Source of the DNA: Pseudomonas saponiphila
Lineage (GTDB): Bacteria; Pseudomonadota; Gammaproteobacteria; Pseudomonadales; Pseudomonadaceae
Assembly: GCF_900105185.1 (NCBI RefSeq)
Contig: NZ_FNTJ01000001.1
Coordinates: 3,182,501 to 3,246,500 of the forward strand
DNA: 64,000 nucleotides
Reading direction: 5' to 3'
In this document: positions 45,111 through 56,047 of the stretch, one piece after another
Layout: every line of letters begins with the position of its first letter
How positions within the stretch are numbered: position 1 is the stretch's first letter
Made by a program: the position numbers and the translations under genes
The notes under the pieces: model-generated
The model's input: the letters and a program-made list of their open reading frames with translations, nothing else
Database searches by the model: none
Told to the model about the DNA's origin: nothing

Positions 45111-45152
45111 GGGCGCGAGTGTAAGGAGCCGGCGGGGTGCCGTGCAACGCTT

Positions 45153-46778
45153 TCAGGGGTGCGTGGCGGCGCTCTTGGGCAGGTGCAGCAGGACGAAGTC
45201 GTTCTTGTCGAAACGCCCGCTCAGTACCGGAGTCAGTCCGGCCAGGGGCGTACCCTGCAGGCTGGCCAGGTCGCCCTGATCGAGGATCACCCAGGCCGGG
45301 CCGGGTATCTGCGCCAGGGCCTCGGGGGTTTCGCTGAACTGCGGTTGCAGGTCCCGGTCCAGGTTGACCATGAACTTGATCGCCTTGGCGTCCTTGCCCA
45401 TGCGGTGCAGGACCACCGGCGCCGGGTCGGCCTCGATCAGTTGCATGGCACCCTGGCTGAAGGCGCGAGTGTCATACAGGCGGTGCTCCACCGGCTCGAA
45501 GACCCCGATGTAGCAGGCCCAGACCGCCAGCACCGCGCTGTAGGCCAGGCCCACGGCGCGCCACTGGCGCTTGAACAAGAGCCCCAGGGACAGCAGCTGC
45601 AGCAGGCCAAGGATCAGCAGCATCGGCGTCAGCGAGTCGAGCTGCTCGGGAAATTTGCGCCGCAGCACCAGCAAGCCGACGATCAGCAGCCCCGGCAGCA
45701 GCAGCCAGATGCCCTGGATCGCCCCGCGCAGCCAGCCCATCAGCCGGCCTTGGCCGGCCTGGAACGGATAGGCGGCAATGATCGCCGCCATGGGCAGCAT
45801 CGGCAGCAGGTAGCGGGCCTTTTTCGCCTGGGGAATCGACAGGCCGATCATCACGATCAGCCCGGCCGCGGTGCACAGACGCAGCAGTTTCAGGGCCGGA
45901 GCCTGATCCGCGGGGCGACTGAGCAGCACCGCGATCCAGGCCAGGATCGCCAGGGGGTAGGCCAGGGCGTAGTTGCCCAGGGAACTGGTGAAGTAATAGA
46001 AGACGTCGCTGGAGCCTTCGCTGCCGTCCATGCGTCCCATGAATTGCATGCGGATCACATCGTCGACAAAGGCCTGACCACCGCTGAGCTTGGCCAGCCA
46101 CAGCAGCAGGCCGATACAGGCCAGCAGCAGCAACAAGGCGCTGAAACCGACGCCGAACAAACGGCGCCATTGACCACCCAGCAGGTAGTAGCTGCACAGC
46201 ATGCCGGTGGGAATCACCAGGCCGATAGGCCCGCGAATGGCAAAGCCCAGCACCAGCAGCAGGAAGATCCAGCCCAGGTGCCGGCGGGCGCCGAAGTGGT
46301 CATGGGCATAACCCAGGTAGAACACCGCCAGGGACACCGCGGCGAGCATCTGGTCCAGGGACACGGCGCGGGTTTCGCTGATAAAGGTGTTGCTGAGCAA
46401 CAGCAGGGCGACGCTGAGCAAGGCCCAGGTCCGGGAATAGGGCGCCAACAGGCGATAGATCAGGCTGACGATCAGCGCCGAGGCGATGGCCGTGGGCAGC
46501 CAGGCGGTAAAACTGCTGACCTGTCCGGAAGGCAGCGAGAACAGCCAGACCAGCAGGGTCGAAGCGCTGGAGTAGTCGGCGTAGGGCTGGCCATAGGTGG
46601 TGGGGAAGAACCCCGGCCCATGGCGCAGCATTTCCTTGGCAAACAGCACGAAGCGCGAATCGAAGCCGATCGCCGACTGGTGGTCGGCGCCGGCGCAGAA
46701 CAGCAGCAAGGCCAGCAGCCCCAGCCCCAACGATTGCCAGAGAAGTGTGTTCGAAGGGGAACTGGAGTGCGGGTTCAT
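45153..46778 (-). CDS. ArnT-like family-39/83 glycosyltransferase (inner membrane)
   Basis: 541 residues with about 11-12 hydrophobic helices. The first periplasmic loop has the GT-C catalytic carboxylates: GADHQSAIGFDSRFVLFAKE and PTTYGQPYADYSSAS. AVSLDQMLAAVSLAVFYLGYAH is the paired motif. This is the PMT/ArnT superfamily that moves a sugar from undecaprenyl phosphate. It follows ugd in the arn operon by zero bases and is a second, divergent enzyme besides ArnT (48891-50540). It may modify lipid A or another envelope glycan with aminoarabinose or a related sugar (inference). Confidence 0.82.
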   Translation of the reverse strand: MNPHSSSPSNTLLWQSLGLGLLALLLFCAGADHQSAIGFDSRFVLFAKEMLRHGPGFFPTTYGQPYADYSSASTLLVWLFSLPSGQVSSFTAWLPTAIASALIVSLIYRLLAPYSRTWALLSVALLLLSNTFISETRAVSLDQMLAAVSLAVFYLGYAHDHFGARRHLGWIFLLLVLGFAIRGPIGLVIPTGMLCSYYLLGGQWRRLFGVGFSALLLLLACIGLLLWLAKLSGGQAFVDDVIRMQFMGRMDGSEGSSDVFYYFTSSLGNYALAYPLAILAWIAVLLSRPADQAPALKLLRLCTAAGLIVMIGLSIPQAKKARYLLPMLPMAAIIAAYPFQAGQGRLMGWLRGAIQGIWLLLPGLLIVGLLVLRRKFPEQLDSLTPMLLILGLLQLLSLGLLFKRQWRAVGLAYSAVLAVWACYIGVFEPVEHRLYDTRAFSQGAMQLIEADPAPVVLHRMGKDAKAIKFMVNLDRDLQPQFSETPEALAQIPGPAWVILDQGDLASLQGTPLAGLTPVLSGRFDKNDFVLLHLPKSAATHP

Positions 46779-48143
46779 TCAAGCCTCGGGGGACCACTGC
46801 TGATGAGGAATCGGCAGGTTGCGCGATTCACCGCGGCCGATCGGGAAGTAGGTGAAGCCATTGCGGGCCAGGCGTTCGGCGTCGTACAGGTTGCGCCCGT
46901 CGAAGATCACCGGCGCCTGCAGGCGCTGCTGGATCAGGTCGAAATCCGGCGCCTTGAACTGCTGCCACTCGGTGCAGATGATCAGCGCGTCGGCGCCGGT
47001 GAGTACCGATTCCGGGGTGCCCATGAGCATCAGGCGCGATTCATCCGGGTACAGACGCTGGGTTTCCTGCATCGCTTCCGGGTCATAGGCGCGCACTTGC
47101 GCACCAGCGGCGAACAGCGCATCCAGCAGCACCCGGCTCGGGGCGTCGCGCATGTCGTCGGTGTTGGGTTTGAACGCCAGGCCCCACAAGGCGAAGGTCT
47201 TGCCTTTCAGGTCGCCTTTGTAGAACGCCTTGATGCGCTCGAACAGCTTGTGCTTCTGGCGCTCGTTGATGGCTTCCACTGCTTGCAAAAGGTCGCTGGA
47301 GCAATGGGCTTCCTGGGCACTGTGGATCAGGGCGCGCATGTCCTTGGGGAAGCACGAACCGCCGTAGCCGCAGCCCGGGTAGATGAAGTGATAGCCGATG
47401 CGGGTATCGGCACCGATTCCCAGGCGGACTGATTCGATGTCGGCACCCAGGTGCTCGGCCAGCTCGGCGATCTGGTTGATGAAGCTGATCTTGGTCGCCA
47501 GCATGCAGTTGGCGGCGTACTTGGTCAGCTCGGCGCTGCGCAGGTCCATGAACATGATGCGGTCATGGTTGCGGTTGAATGGCGCGTACAGGTCGCGCAT
47601 CACATCGCGCACTTCTTCGCGCTCGCAGCCGATGATGATCCGGTCCGGACGGCGGCAGTCGGTGACCGCCGAGCCTTCCTTGAGGAATTCCGGGTTGGAG
47701 ACGATATCGAATTGCAGCGGGCGGCCATTGAGGACCTTTTCGATGTGCGCCTTCAAGGTGTCGCCGGTGCCCACCGGTACGGTGGATTTTTCCACCAGGA
47801 TCACCGGTTGCTCACGGTGGCGTGCCACCGCATCGCCCACCGACAGCACGTAGCGCAGGTCCGCCGAGCCGTCTTCGCTGGAGGGCGTGCCCACGGCGAT
47901 GAACAGCACCTGGCCGTGTTGCACCGCGAGTTTTTCGTCGCTGGTGAAGTGCAGGCGCTTGGCTTCGAGGTTTTCCTTGACCAGGCTGGCCAGCCCGGGC
48001 TCGAAGATGCTCACGTGTCCTTGTTGCAGCTGCTTGACCTTTTGCTCGTCGATGTCCATGCAGATGACATCGTGGCCGACTTCAGCCAATACGGCGGCTT
48101 GTACGAGGCCGACGTAACCACTTCCAAATACACTGATTTTCAT
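46779..48143 (-). CDS. ugd: UDP-glucose 6-dehydrogenase (arn operon copy)
   Basis: 454 residues from the ATG at 48143 ([20 protein letters not shown]), with AGGAA seven bases upstream; longer frames would read through arnF. Same domain layout as the copy at 8991, with catalytic Cys in [18 protein letters not shown], but the proteins differ through most of their length. It makes UDP-glucuronate, the substrate of ArnA. Position after arnF matches P. aeruginosa PA3559. The start shares four bases with the arnF stop. Confidence 0.94.
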   Translation of the reverse strand: MKISVFGSGYVGLVQAAVLAEVGHDVICMDIDEQKVKQLQQGHVSIFEPGLASLVKENLEAKRLHFTSDEKLAVQHGQVLFIAVGTPSSEDGSADLRYVLSVGDAVARHREQPVILVEKSTVPVGTGDTLKAHIEKVLNGRPLQFDIVSNPEFLKEGSAVTDCRRPDRIIIGCEREEVRDVMRDLYAPFNRNHDRIMFMDLRSAELTKYAANCMLATKISFINQIAELAEHLGADIESVRLGIGADTRIGYHFIYPGCGYGGSCFPKDMRALIHSAQEAHCSSDLLQAVEAINERQKHKLFERIKAFYKGDLKGKTFALWGLAFKPNTDDMRDAPSRVLLDALFAAGAQVRAYDPEAMQETQRLYPDESRLMLMGTPESVLTGADALIICTEWQQFKAPDFDLIQQRLQAPVIFDGRNLYDAERLARNGFTYFPIGRGESRNLPIPHQQWSPEA

Positions 48144-48553
48144 GGGGTATTCCTGGGACTTGTCGCGGGTGCAGATCGAGAGTTGATGGTAATGACCCCA
48201 AGGATGACCAAGGCCACCCCGAGGCTTTTGGAAAGCGTGAACGGTTCGTTGAACAGCGGCAGGCTGGCGGCCAGCAGGTAGACCAGCGCGTAGCTGATGC
48301 TGAGCAGCGAATAGGCCCGGCCCAGCGGCAGGTCGCGCAGCGCCAGGAGCCAGCAGAGCATCGACAGCGCGTAGGCGCCGATGGCTGCGATCACTAGCGC
48401 CAGGGCGGCCAGGTCGACGTTGCCGGCGCTCAGGGCCGACAGCCACTGATCCGGAGCGGGCAGGCGGGTCATGCTCCAGCGCATGCCCAACTGGGCGCCG
48501 CTGACCAGGGCCACGCTGCCCAGGGCGAAGGCAAATCCCTTGGCCCGGCTCAT
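48140..48553 (-). CDS. arnF: Undecaprenyl-phosphate-aminoarabinose flippase subunit ArnF
   Basis: 137 residues from the ATG at 48553, overlapping the arnE stop by ATGA. Four helices of the EmrE/SMR type: [74 protein letters not shown]. With ArnE it moves undecaprenyl-P-L-Ara4N (as the formyl-free form) to the periplasmic leaflet. The C-terminus [11 protein letters not shown] is polar. It ends where ugd begins. Confidence 0.9.
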   Translation of the reverse strand: MSRAKGFAFALGSVALVSGAQLGMRWSMTRLPAPDQWLSALSAGNVDLAALALVIAAIGAYALSMLCWLLALRDLPLGRAYSLLSISYALVYLLAASLPLFNEPFTLSKSLGVALVILGVITINSRSAPATSPRNTP

Positions 48554-48894
48554 GCGTGGCGACTCAACAGCAGCACGCCGCCGATCACCAGGGCCACGCC
48601 GAGCCAGTGGCGACGGTCGATGGGCTCGTGAAAGACGAAACGGGCGATCAGGGTAATGAACACGAAGTTCAGGCTGAGCATCGGGTAGGCCACGCCGACC
48701 TCCATGCGCTGCAGCACCAGGAGCCACACCAGCAGGCCCAGGCCGAGGCTGAACAGGGCCAGCCACAACCAGCCCGAGCGCAGCTTTTGCAGCGCGCCGG
48801 AAGGCTGGTCACGCCAGCTTTCCACGGCGAACTTCTGCGCCACCTGACCCAGGCAGGTCAGCCCGCAGGCCAGCAATAGCAACAGCAGGCTCAT
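48550..48894 (-). CDS. arnE: Undecaprenyl-phosphate-aminoarabinose flippase subunit ArnE
   Basis: 114 residues, four helices of the SMR fold: [22 protein letters not shown] with the conserved polar Gln and a following charged segment, [39 protein letters not shown], and the C-terminal [14 protein letters not shown]. It forms a heterodimer with ArnF. Four-base overlaps with both arnT and arnF show tight translational coupling. Confidence 0.92.
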   Translation of the reverse strand: MSLLLLLLACGLTCLGQVAQKFAVESWRDQPSGALQKLRSGWLWLALFSLGLGLLVWLLVLQRMEVGVAYPMLSLNFVFITLIARFVFHEPIDRRHWLGVALVIGGVLLLSRHA

Positions 48895-50540
48895 GGCTGA
48901 CTCTGGGGAATGATGAAAATCACGATATTGCCTTGCTCATAGCGCTTGGCGTCCTTGGGCAGCAGTTCGACTTCATGTACCTCGTCGCTGCTCTTGACCC
49001 GCATCACCACGCCAATCGAGCCTTGCTTGCGGGCCTCGGCGATCCACGGCTGGACCTGGTTCAGGTCGACCTTGCGCGCGGCGCTGTCTTCGTAGCCCAG
49101 GCCGTACTTCACTTCGCCTTCGGTGTTGTACAGGGTCACGTCAGGGCGACCCAGGCGCCAGGCCAGCGCCGAGGCCGCGCCCAGGTCGTTGCTCAGCAGG
49201 GCCTTGGCCTGACCCAGCTCGGCCACGTGATCGATGATGAATTGGTCGGGAATCTTGTTGTAGACCACCGAATTGGGCAGCGCCGCCGGGGCCAGCGCCA
49301 CCAGCAGGAAGCTGCCCAGGGCCGGCGCGGCCCACAGGCTCAGCGGGCGCATGGCTTGCAGCAGGTTGCTGAGGATCCAGCCCAGCAGCAGTACATAGAC
49401 CAGCGCCAGGTGTTGCGGCTCGTCCACATACACCGGCTTCTTCATCTGGAAATACACCAGCGCCAGCAGCCCCAGCAGGCCGGCCACCAGGTTGAGCACG
49501 CCGTTGAAGGCCAGCAGCCGGGTCTTGCCGGCGGCCAGGCGGTCCATCAGGGTGTGGCCCATCAGCAAGGCCAGGGGCAGCAGGCACGGCAGGATGTAGG
49601 CCGGCAGCTTGCCCTTGCTCAGGCTGAAGAACGCCAGGGGCAGTACCAGCCACAGCAGCAGGAAACCACTGCTGTTCAGGCGCCGTTGTTCCCAGGCCTG
49701 TTTCAGGCTGGCCGGCAGCAGCAGGACCCAAGGCACGCAAAAGCCCACCAGCAACGGCAGGTAATACCACCAGGGCGAGGCGTGCTGGGCGTCTTCACCG
49801 GCGAAGCGGCGGATGTGCTCGTGCCAGAAGAAGAAGCGCCAGTAGTCCGGTTCCTGGGCATGCACCATCAGCGCCCAGGGCAGGCTGATAAGGATCGCCA
49901 CCAGCACGCCGAGGCCGCCATAGATCAGCAGCGAGCGCAGGCGTTTTTGCCAGATGGCGTAGGGCAGGGCCACCAGCACCGGCAGCAGCCAGGCGAGAAA
50001 ACCCTTGGTCATGAAGCCCATGCCGCAGGCCAGGCCCAGCACCACCCAGGCGCTCACCTGGCCGCGCACGCTGCGGCAGTCGAAGGTGAACCACAGCGCC
50101 ACCAGGCTCAGGTTGACCCAGAAGGTGAACTGCGGATCGAGGTTGGCGTAGCCGGCTTGCAGCGCGACCACGGTAAAGCTCATGTAGAGCAGGGCGCTGG
50201 CCAGGCTCTTGCGTGGATCGTTCCACAGGCGCCGGGCCAGCAGATAGGCCAGGACCACGCTGAGGCCGGTGCTCAGGGCCGAGGCCACGCGCACGCCGAA
50301 CAGGTTGTCGCCAAACAGTGCCTGGCCGATGGCGATCATCCAGTAGCCGGCCGCCGGTTTTTCGAAATAGCGGATGCCCATGAAATGCGGCGACGCCCAT
50401 TTGCCGGTCAGGAGCATTTCCTGGCTGATCTGGGCGTAGCGGGTTTCATCAGGAATCCACAGGCCGTGGGTGGCCATGGGCAACAGGTAGAACAGACCGA
50501 AAGCGATCAACAGCAGCGGCAGGGCCCAACGTCTGATCAT
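48891..50540 (-). CDS. arnT: Lipid A aminoarabinose transferase ArnT
   Basis: 549 residues, GT-C fold with about 12-13 helices. The first periplasmic loop holds the catalytic region [19 protein letters not shown] with the family DE(T/P)RYA motif, and [19 protein letters not shown] is the second conserved loop. It transfers L-Ara4N from undecaprenyl phosphate to lipid A phosphates on the periplasmic side, which lowers the charge of the outer membrane and gives polymyxin and antimicrobial-peptide resistance. It overlaps arnD and arnE by four bases each. Confidence 0.95.
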   Translation of the reverse strand: MIRRWALPLLLIAFGLFYLLPMATHGLWIPDETRYAQISQEMLLTGKWASPHFMGIRYFEKPAAGYWMIAIGQALFGDNLFGVRVASALSTGLSVVLAYLLARRLWNDPRKSLASALLYMSFTVVALQAGYANLDPQFTFWVNLSLVALWFTFDCRSVRGQVSAWVVLGLACGMGFMTKGFLAWLLPVLVALPYAIWQKRLRSLLIYGGLGVLVAILISLPWALMVHAQEPDYWRFFFWHEHIRRFAGEDAQHASPWWYYLPLLVGFCVPWVLLLPASLKQAWEQRRLNSSGFLLLWLVLPLAFFSLSKGKLPAYILPCLLPLALLMGHTLMDRLAAGKTRLLAFNGVLNLVAGLLGLLALVYFQMKKPVYVDEPQHLALVYVLLLGWILSNLLQAMRPLSLWAAPALGSFLLVALAPAALPNSVVYNKIPDQFIIDHVAELGQAKALLSNDLGAASALAWRLGRPDVTLYNTEGEVKYGLGYEDSAARKVDLNQVQPWIAEARKQGSIGVVMRVKSSDEVHEVELLPKDAKRYEQGNIVIFIIPQSQP

Positions 50541-51421
50541 GCGCCTTGCACTCCCAGCCAGCCTTCGCGGCCTTCCAGCGCGCCGCGCACGACCTTGCCC
50601 GCGGGCAGGCTGGAAAGGTCGGTCGGGAGCATGTCGCCCAAAGGCTGGAAGTGGATGTCACGCTGCTTGGCACCGGCCAGCAGTTGGCGGAAATCATTGG
50701 CCATGAGAATCCCTTCTACTTCGGCATGCACGGTATAGACGTTGAGCTTGTCCGGGCTGAACCGGTCGAGGATGTAGTTGTTGAAATCCTTGGCGGCCAC
50801 CACCGGCCCGACTACTTCGTCGAAGGTCGGCAGGTCCACCGGAATCTGTGGGGCGCCCAGGCTGCCGTCCGCCAGACGTGGCTGGAACAGGCTCTGGCCG
50901 CGGCAATCGCTGTTGTAGCGAAAGCCGAATTGTTGCTTGGCTTCGATGACGCGTTCATCGGCGCGCCAACCGGCGGACGCCGAGCAGCTCACCGCTTGCC
51001 CGAGAATATCGTTGAGGCTGTCGACGCCACGGCGGATCTGTTCGATCAGCTGTGCCTGACTCCAGCGCCCGGTGTTGGCCTGCCAGCCGTGGTGATCCCA
51101 GGCGTGCAGGCCGACTTCGTGGCCGGCGGCCAGGGTCTGGCGCATCAAGTGCCCCAGGTCCCGGCCAATGGGTTTACCCGGCCAGGCAGTACCGGCCAGG
51201 AGAATGTCCCAGCCGTACAGGCCCGCGGCATTGGACCGCAGCATTTTCCAGAGGAACTGCGGACGGATCAGGCGCCACAGGTGGCGCCCCATGTTGTCCG
51301 GCCCGACGCTGAAGAAGAAGGTGGCCTTGACCCCGGCTTCGTCCAGCGATTCGAGCAGCCGTGGCACCCCCTCCCGGGTGCCGCGGTAGGTATCGACATC
51401 AATGCGCAGACCTGCCTGCAT
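50537..51421 (-). CDS. arnD: Undecaprenyl-phosphate-Ara4-formyl-N deformylase ArnD
   Basis: 294 residues of the NodB/polysaccharide deacetylase family ([20 protein letters not shown] with the metal-binding Asp region; [14 protein letters not shown] with the two metal His; [13 protein letters not shown]). It removes the formyl group from the lipid-linked sugar before flipping, at the inner membrane. Its ATG shares one base with the arnA stop (TGATG). Confidence 0.95.
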   Translation of the reverse strand: MQAGLRIDVDTYRGTREGVPRLLESLDEAGVKATFFFSVGPDNMGRHLWRLIRPQFLWKMLRSNAAGLYGWDILLAGTAWPGKPIGRDLGHLMRQTLAAGHEVGLHAWDHHGWQANTGRWSQAQLIEQIRRGVDSLNDILGQAVSCSASAGWRADERVIEAKQQFGFRYNSDCRGQSLFQPRLADGSLGAPQIPVDLPTFDEVVGPVVAAKDFNNYILDRFSPDKLNVYTVHAEVEGILMANDFRQLLAGAKQRDIHFQPLGDMLPTDLSSLPAGKVVRGALEGREGWLGVQGA

Positions 51422-53427
51422 CAGCGAGCTTCTTCTTTCGAGCGGTCGGCGATTTCCAGCATGGCTTCACGCAGGAAGAAGTCCAGGGTGTTGCCGATGG
51501 TTTCGCTCATCTCCACGGTCGGCTCCCAGTTCAGCAGGCGCTTGGCGTTTTCGATGCTTGGCTTGCGGTGTTCCACGTCCTGGTAGCCAGCGCCGTAGAA
51601 GGCCTTGCTTTCGACGTCGCGGAAACCGGCGAACGGCGGGAAGTTGCCGCGCAGTGGGTGAGCTTCGAACTGACGCAGCAGTTCTTCGCCCAGCTGACGG
51701 ATGCTGGCTTCGTTGTCCGGGTTGCCGATGTTGATGATCTGGCCGTTGCAGCAGTCGTTTTCGTTGTCGACGATGCGTGCCAGGGCTTCGATGCCGTCGG
51801 CGATGTCAGTGAAGCAGCGCTTCTGCTCGCCACCGTCGAACAGACGGATCGGCGTGCCTTCCACCAGGTTGAGGATCAGCTGGGTGATGGCGCGGGAGCT
51901 GCCGATACGGGCCGAGTCCAGACGGTCCAGGCGCGGGCCCATCCAGTTGAACGGACGGAACAGGGTGAAGTTCAGGCCCTTGGCGCCGTAGGCCCAGATC
52001 ACCCGGTCCAGCAGTTGCTTGGATACCGAGTAGATCCAGCGCTGCTTGTTGATCGGACCGACGATCAGGTTGGAAGTGTCTTCGTCGAAGTTCTTGTCCT
52101 GGCACATGCCATAGACTTCCGAAGTCGACGGGAAGATCACGCGCTTGTTGTACTTGACGCAGTAGCGAACCAGTTTCAGGTTCTCTTCGAAGTCCAGTTC
52201 GAACACGCGCAGCGGGTTGCGGGTGTATTCGATCGGGGTAGCGATGGCCACCAGCGGCAGGACCACGTCGCACTTCTTGATGTGATATTCGATCCACTCG
52301 GAGTGAATGCTGATATCGCCTTCGACGAAGTGGAAGTTCGGATGGCTGCGCAGGCGCTCGATGGCGTCGGAGCCGATGTCCAGGCCGTAGACGTCGTACT
52401 TGTCGTCACGCAGCAGGCGCTCGGACAGGTGGTTACCGATAAAGCCGTTGACGCCCAGGATCAGCACGCGGGTGCGGCGTGGCTTGCGCCCGGATTCCGC
52501 GCCGCGCAGCAGGGAACCGTCCACCAGGCCCAGCTCATTGGCCAGTTGCGGGCCACCCAGGAACAGGCCATTGGCGTTGCGCTGGCCGGAGGTGATCACC
52601 AGCGAGTCTTCGCCACAGGCGATGCGCAGCGGGTCGACGCTGATGACCCGGCCCGGGGCCTGGCCTTCGTTGCCCTTGACCACTTCGGCGCTCCAGACGA
52701 TCAGCTTGTGCTCGCCAACGGCGCAGAAGGCGCCCGGGTACGGTTGGGTCACCGCGCGTACCAGGTTGAACAGTTCTTCGGCGGGGCGTTTCCACTCCAG
52801 CTTGCCGTCCGCGGCGGTACGACGACCGAAGTAGGTAGCCTTGGACTCGTCCTGGGCAGTCTCGGTGATCTTGCCCTGGGCCAGTGCCGGCAGGGTATCG
52901 CGCAGCAGGCTGGCGGCGGCGTCACGCAGTTTGTGGTGCAGGGTCAGGGCGGTGTCGCTGCGCTCGATGGCTACGCGTTCCTGGGCAATGATGGCGCCGG
53001 CGTCGGCGCGCTTGACCATGCGGTGCAGGGTCACGCCGGTTTCGGTTTCGCCCTTGACCAGCACCCAGTTGGCCGGTGCGCGACCACGGTAGCGCGGCAG
53101 CAGGGAACCGTGCAGGTTGAACGCGCCCTTGCTGGCAGTGGCCAGCAGCGGCTCGCTCAGCAGGTTGCGGTAATAGAAGGAGAACAGGTAGTCGGGGTTG
53201 AGCTTGGCGATGCGCTCGATCCACAGCGGGTGGTTGGCATCTTCCGGGGCGTGCACGGCAATGCCTTTGCGGGCGCAGAGCTGGGCTACCGAGCCGTAGA
53301 AGGTGTTTTCCTTGGGATCGTCGGCGTGGGTGAACACCGCGGCAATCTCGTAACCTGCGTTGAGCAGGGCTTCGATGCCAGCACAGCCAATATCGTGGTA
53401 GGCGAAGACAACAGCTTTATTGCTCAT
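51421..53427 (-). CDS. arnA: Bifunctional UDP-Ara4N formyltransferase / UDP-glucuronate decarboxylase ArnA
   Basis: 668 residues, the expected fused length. Residues 1-~305: formyltransferase, with [20 protein letters not shown] and the catalytic Asn-His-Asp region [19 protein letters not shown]. Residues ~315-668: SDR-type decarboxylase, with [20 protein letters not shown] for NAD and the catalytic Tyr-Lys in [16 protein letters not shown]. It oxidatively decarboxylates UDP-GlcA to UDP-Ara4O, and later formylates UDP-Ara4N. arnC upstream overlaps it by four bases. Confidence 0.96.
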   Translation of the reverse strand: MSNKAVVFAYHDIGCAGIEALLNAGYEIAAVFTHADDPKENTFYGSVAQLCARKGIAVHAPEDANHPLWIERIAKLNPDYLFSFYYRNLLSEPLLATASKGAFNLHGSLLPRYRGRAPANWVLVKGETETGVTLHRMVKRADAGAIIAQERVAIERSDTALTLHHKLRDAAASLLRDTLPALAQGKITETAQDESKATYFGRRTAADGKLEWKRPAEELFNLVRAVTQPYPGAFCAVGEHKLIVWSAEVVKGNEGQAPGRVISVDPLRIACGEDSLVITSGQRNANGLFLGGPQLANELGLVDGSLLRGAESGRKPRRTRVLILGVNGFIGNHLSERLLRDDKYDVYGLDIGSDAIERLRSHPNFHFVEGDISIHSEWIEYHIKKCDVVLPLVAIATPIEYTRNPLRVFELDFEENLKLVRYCVKYNKRVIFPSTSEVYGMCQDKNFDEDTSNLIVGPINKQRWIYSVSKQLLDRVIWAYGAKGLNFTLFRPFNWMGPRLDRLDSARIGSSRAITQLILNLVEGTPIRLFDGGEQKRCFTDIADGIEALARIVDNENDCCNGQIINIGNPDNEASIRQLGEELLRQFEAHPLRGNFPPFAGFRDVESKAFYGAGYQDVEHRKPSIENAKRLLNWEPTVEMSETIGNTLDFFLREAMLEIADRSKEEAR

Positions 53428-54443
53428 GGCGAAACCTGATCTGTATGAGTGGAAGTTAAACCGTCGACAGTCACAGCAGGGGCCGGGGCCGCGGGCTGGC
53501 TGCGCAAGACTTTTTCGATGAAGAAGCGCGGGCGGGCCCGCACGTCGCTGTACATGCGTCCCAGGTATTCACCCAGAAGACCCATGCCGATGAACTGGCC
53601 ACCGGTGAACACGAACAGCACCGCGAACAGCACGAAGGTGCCGTCGCCGGCCCAGGTAGCGCCGAACATCAGCCGCAGGATGATCAGCATCAGGGCGAAC
53701 AGCGCGCCGACCCCGGCCATGCCGAAACCGATGATGCTCAGCAGCCGCAGCGGCGTGGTGGTCATGCAGGTGACCAGGTCGAACATCAGGTTGATCAGGC
53801 GCATCGGGCTGTACTTGGAGTCGCCGTGCTCGCGCTCGGCGTGCTCTACCAGCACCTCGGTGGTATGCCGGGCAAAGCTGTTGGCCAGGATCGGGATGAA
53901 GGTGCTGCGCTCGGTGCAGGCGAGCATTGCGTCGATGATGGTCCGGCGATAGGCCCGCAGCATGCAGCCGTAGTCGCTCATGGCCACACCGGTGGAGCGC
54001 TGCACGGCGAGGTTGATCAGCTTCGACGGCCAGCGGCGGAAGGCCGAATCCTGGCGGTTGTTGCGCACGGTGCCGACCACGTCGTAGCCGAGCTCGGCCT
54101 GGGCCACCAGGCGCGGAATTTCTTCCGGCGGGTTCTGCAGGTCGGCGTCGAGGGTGATCACCACGTCGCCGCGGCATTGCTCGAAGCCGGCCATGATCGC
54201 CGCGTGCTGGCCGTAGTTGCGGTTGAGAATCACCGCCACCACCGGGCTGCCTTCGCGTTCGGCGGCTTCTTGCAGGATATTCGCCGACTGGTCGCGACTG
54301 CCGTCGTCCACCAGGACGATTTCAAACTCGTGCTTGAGCTGGCGGCAGGCCGCTTCGGTGCGGCGCAGCAGCTCGGGCAGGCTCTGTTCTTCGTTGTAGA
54401 CCGGAATGACGATCGACACGAACTGAATTGGGTAAGGTTTCAA
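53424..54443 (-). CDS. arnC: Undecaprenyl-phosphate Ara4-formyl-N transferase ArnC
   Basis: 339 residues, GT2. [20 protein letters not shown] at the N-terminus, [11 protein letters not shown], and [15 protein letters not shown] give the nucleotide-sugar and metal site. Two helices near 235-300 ([39 protein letters not shown]) anchor it in the inner membrane. It moves Ara4FN from UDP to undecaprenyl phosphate. It starts five bases after arnB and overlaps arnA. Confidence 0.95.
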   Translation of the reverse strand: MKPYPIQFVSIVIPVYNEEQSLPELLRRTEAACRQLKHEFEIVLVDDGSRDQSANILQEAAEREGSPVVAVILNRNYGQHAAIMAGFEQCRGDVVITLDADLQNPPEEIPRLVAQAELGYDVVGTVRNNRQDSAFRRWPSKLINLAVQRSTGVAMSDYGCMLRAYRRTIIDAMLACTERSTFIPILANSFARHTTEVLVEHAEREHGDSKYSPMRLINLMFDLVTCMTTTPLRLLSIIGFGMAGVGALFALMLIILRLMFGATWAGDGTFVLFAVLFVFTGGQFIGMGLLGEYLGRMYSDVRARPRFFIEKVLRSQPAAPAPAVTVDGLTSTHTDQVSP

Positions 54444-54448
54444 AGGCT

Positions 54449-55588
54449 TCAGTCCAGGAGGTTTTCAATGGCACCGGCAACCCGTTCGACATCGTCGAGG
54501 GTCATGTCCGGAAACAGTGGAATCGAGCATAGCCGCGCCGAGTTCCATTCGGTATGGGGCAGATGCACTTCGGGGAAGCGCTGTCGGTAGTAGGTATGCA
54601 GGTGCGTCGCGATGAAATGGATGCCGGTGCCGATGTTCTGCTCCTGCAAGCCCTTCATGAAGGCGTCGCGGTCCAGGCCGCAGCGTTCGGCGTCGATGCG
54701 CAGGATGAACAGGTGCCAGGCGTGCTGTTGTGGGTACTGGGGCAGGTGCAGAGGCTGCACCGGCAGGCCTTGGAGGCGCTCCAGGTAAGCCTTGGCCAGG
54801 ACTTCGCGCTTGGCGTTGATCTCGTCCAGGCGCTGCAGCTGTACCAGGGCAATGGCGGCGTTCATGTCCGCCAGGTTGTACTTGAAGCCGGGCTCGATCA
54901 CCTGGGCCTGGGGCTTGCGCCCGTGGGTCATGCGGTCGTAGGCGTCGACACCCAGGCCATGGAACTTGAGCATGCGCACCCGGTTGGCCAGGGCTTCGTC
55001 ATCGCTGACGAACATCGCGCCCTCGGCGCAGGTCATGTTCTTGATGGCGTGGAAGGAGAAAATCGCCGTGCCCCGGGCGCCGATGGCCCGGCCGCGGTAG
55101 GTGGTGCCGGCGGCATGGGCGGCGTCTTCGATCACCGGGATGCCGTGCCTGTCCGCCAGGGCGTACAGCGGATCCAGGTCGAAGGCGGCGCCGGCGTAAT
55201 GCACCGGAATGATCGCCTTGGTCCGTGGGGTGATGGCCGCTTCGATGCTGGCCGCGTCGCTCATCAGGGTGTCGGGGTCGACATCGACGAACACTGGGGT
55301 CGCCCCCAGCAGGCAGATCATGTTGGCGGTGGAAACCCAGGTCTGGGACGGGGTGATCACCTCGTCGCCAGGACCGATACCCAGTGCCAGCAGGGTGATG
55401 TGCATGGCGCCGGTGGCCGAGGACAGGGCCACGGCATGTCGGGCGCCGACGCGTTCGGCGAACTGTTGTTCCAGTTCCTGGTTTTTCGGGCCGGTGGTGA
55501 TCCAGCCGGAGCGCAGAACCTGCTCCACTGCAGCTATCTCTTCGTCGCCAATACTCGGACGCGAGAAGGGAAGGAAAGCCTGGTTCAT
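54449..55588 (-). CDS. arnB: UDP-4-amino-4-deoxy-L-arabinose aminotransferase ArnB
   Basis: 379 residues of the DegT/DnrJ/EryC1 PLP family. [20 protein letters not shown] at the start, [20 protein letters not shown], the PLP-binding Asp/Gln region, and the Schiff-base Lys in [18 protein letters not shown]. It aminates UDP-Ara4O to UDP-Ara4N with glutamate. First gene of the operon, with GAGG before its ATG. The 460-base upstream region must hold the promoter; in other bacteria arn operons answer to PmrA/PhoP-type regulators, but I see no complete box here. Confidence 0.96.
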   Translation of the reverse strand: MNQAFLPFSRPSIGDEEIAAVEQVLRSGWITTGPKNQELEQQFAERVGARHAVALSSATGAMHITLLALGIGPGDEVITPSQTWVSTANMICLLGATPVFVDVDPDTLMSDAASIEAAITPRTKAIIPVHYAGAAFDLDPLYALADRHGIPVIEDAAHAAGTTYRGRAIGARGTAIFSFHAIKNMTCAEGAMFVSDDEALANRVRMLKFHGLGVDAYDRMTHGRKPQAQVIEPGFKYNLADMNAAIALVQLQRLDEINAKREVLAKAYLERLQGLPVQPLHLPQYPQQHAWHLFILRIDAERCGLDRDAFMKGLQEQNIGTGIHFIATHLHTYYRQRFPEVHLPHTEWNSARLCSIPLFPDMTLDDVERVAGAIENLLD

Positions 55589-56047
55589 GGTTACCTCGGG
55601 TTTAGCTAATGCCGGAAATACGGGGTCTTGCGAGTGAACGGACGGTTCATGGAAAGCGGGGAGGTCATGCAGTCATCAAGGCACATCCAGTGATTGAGCC
55701 AGCGGGGCATTCCATGCAGCACATGAGTAAAGACTATGTTTGTGAAAAGTAAATGTGGATCAAGGTGTTATCTTTGCAACCTGAGAAAAGACTGCACTCG
55801 GAGGGCGAGCCGTCGGGGGCTGAGATTAAGCGGAAAAATGTGAAACGAATATGAAAAATAAGGTAAAAGTCCGTTTTTCTGCGAGCCAGACAGCCAGCGT
55901 TCAGTTTATGTGCATGGGTGGCCGTCAATTGAATTCCGGCCACTGTTTTAGCCGCTTTTCGGCGGATGTTGAAGAGGGTAACCGCAGACTTTTTTCTTGC
56001 GGGTCGGGGTGCTACCCAGTGCAACCGGTTTCCGGGGGAGGATCCTG
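55589..56047. other. Divergent region arnB / tyrosine recombinase
   Basis: About 460 bases, AT-rich from 55730 to 55900. It should contain the arn promoter and the recombinase promoter. Single half-site-like words (ATTAAG at 55825, GTTTAT near 55904) occur, but no paired PmrA or PhoP box. No gene supported. Confidence 0.5.

Noticed and set aside
55606..55650. A 14-codon open frame just before arnB (possible leader peptide).
   Set aside because: No ribosome site upstream and no composition or hairpin signal of attenuation.
55725..55760. Two TTTACT words 22 bases apart on the arnB strand.
   Set aside because: The repeats are short, AT-rich and match no known regulator box.
55825..55830. ATTAAG (CTTAAT on the arnB strand) as a PmrA half-site.
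   Set aside because: No second half-site at the needed 11-base spacing.
55611..55940. GCCGGAA (55611-55617) and TTCCGGC (55934-55940) as an invertible element for the recombinase.
   Set aside because: Only seven bases and of a common composition; not enough for a recombination site.
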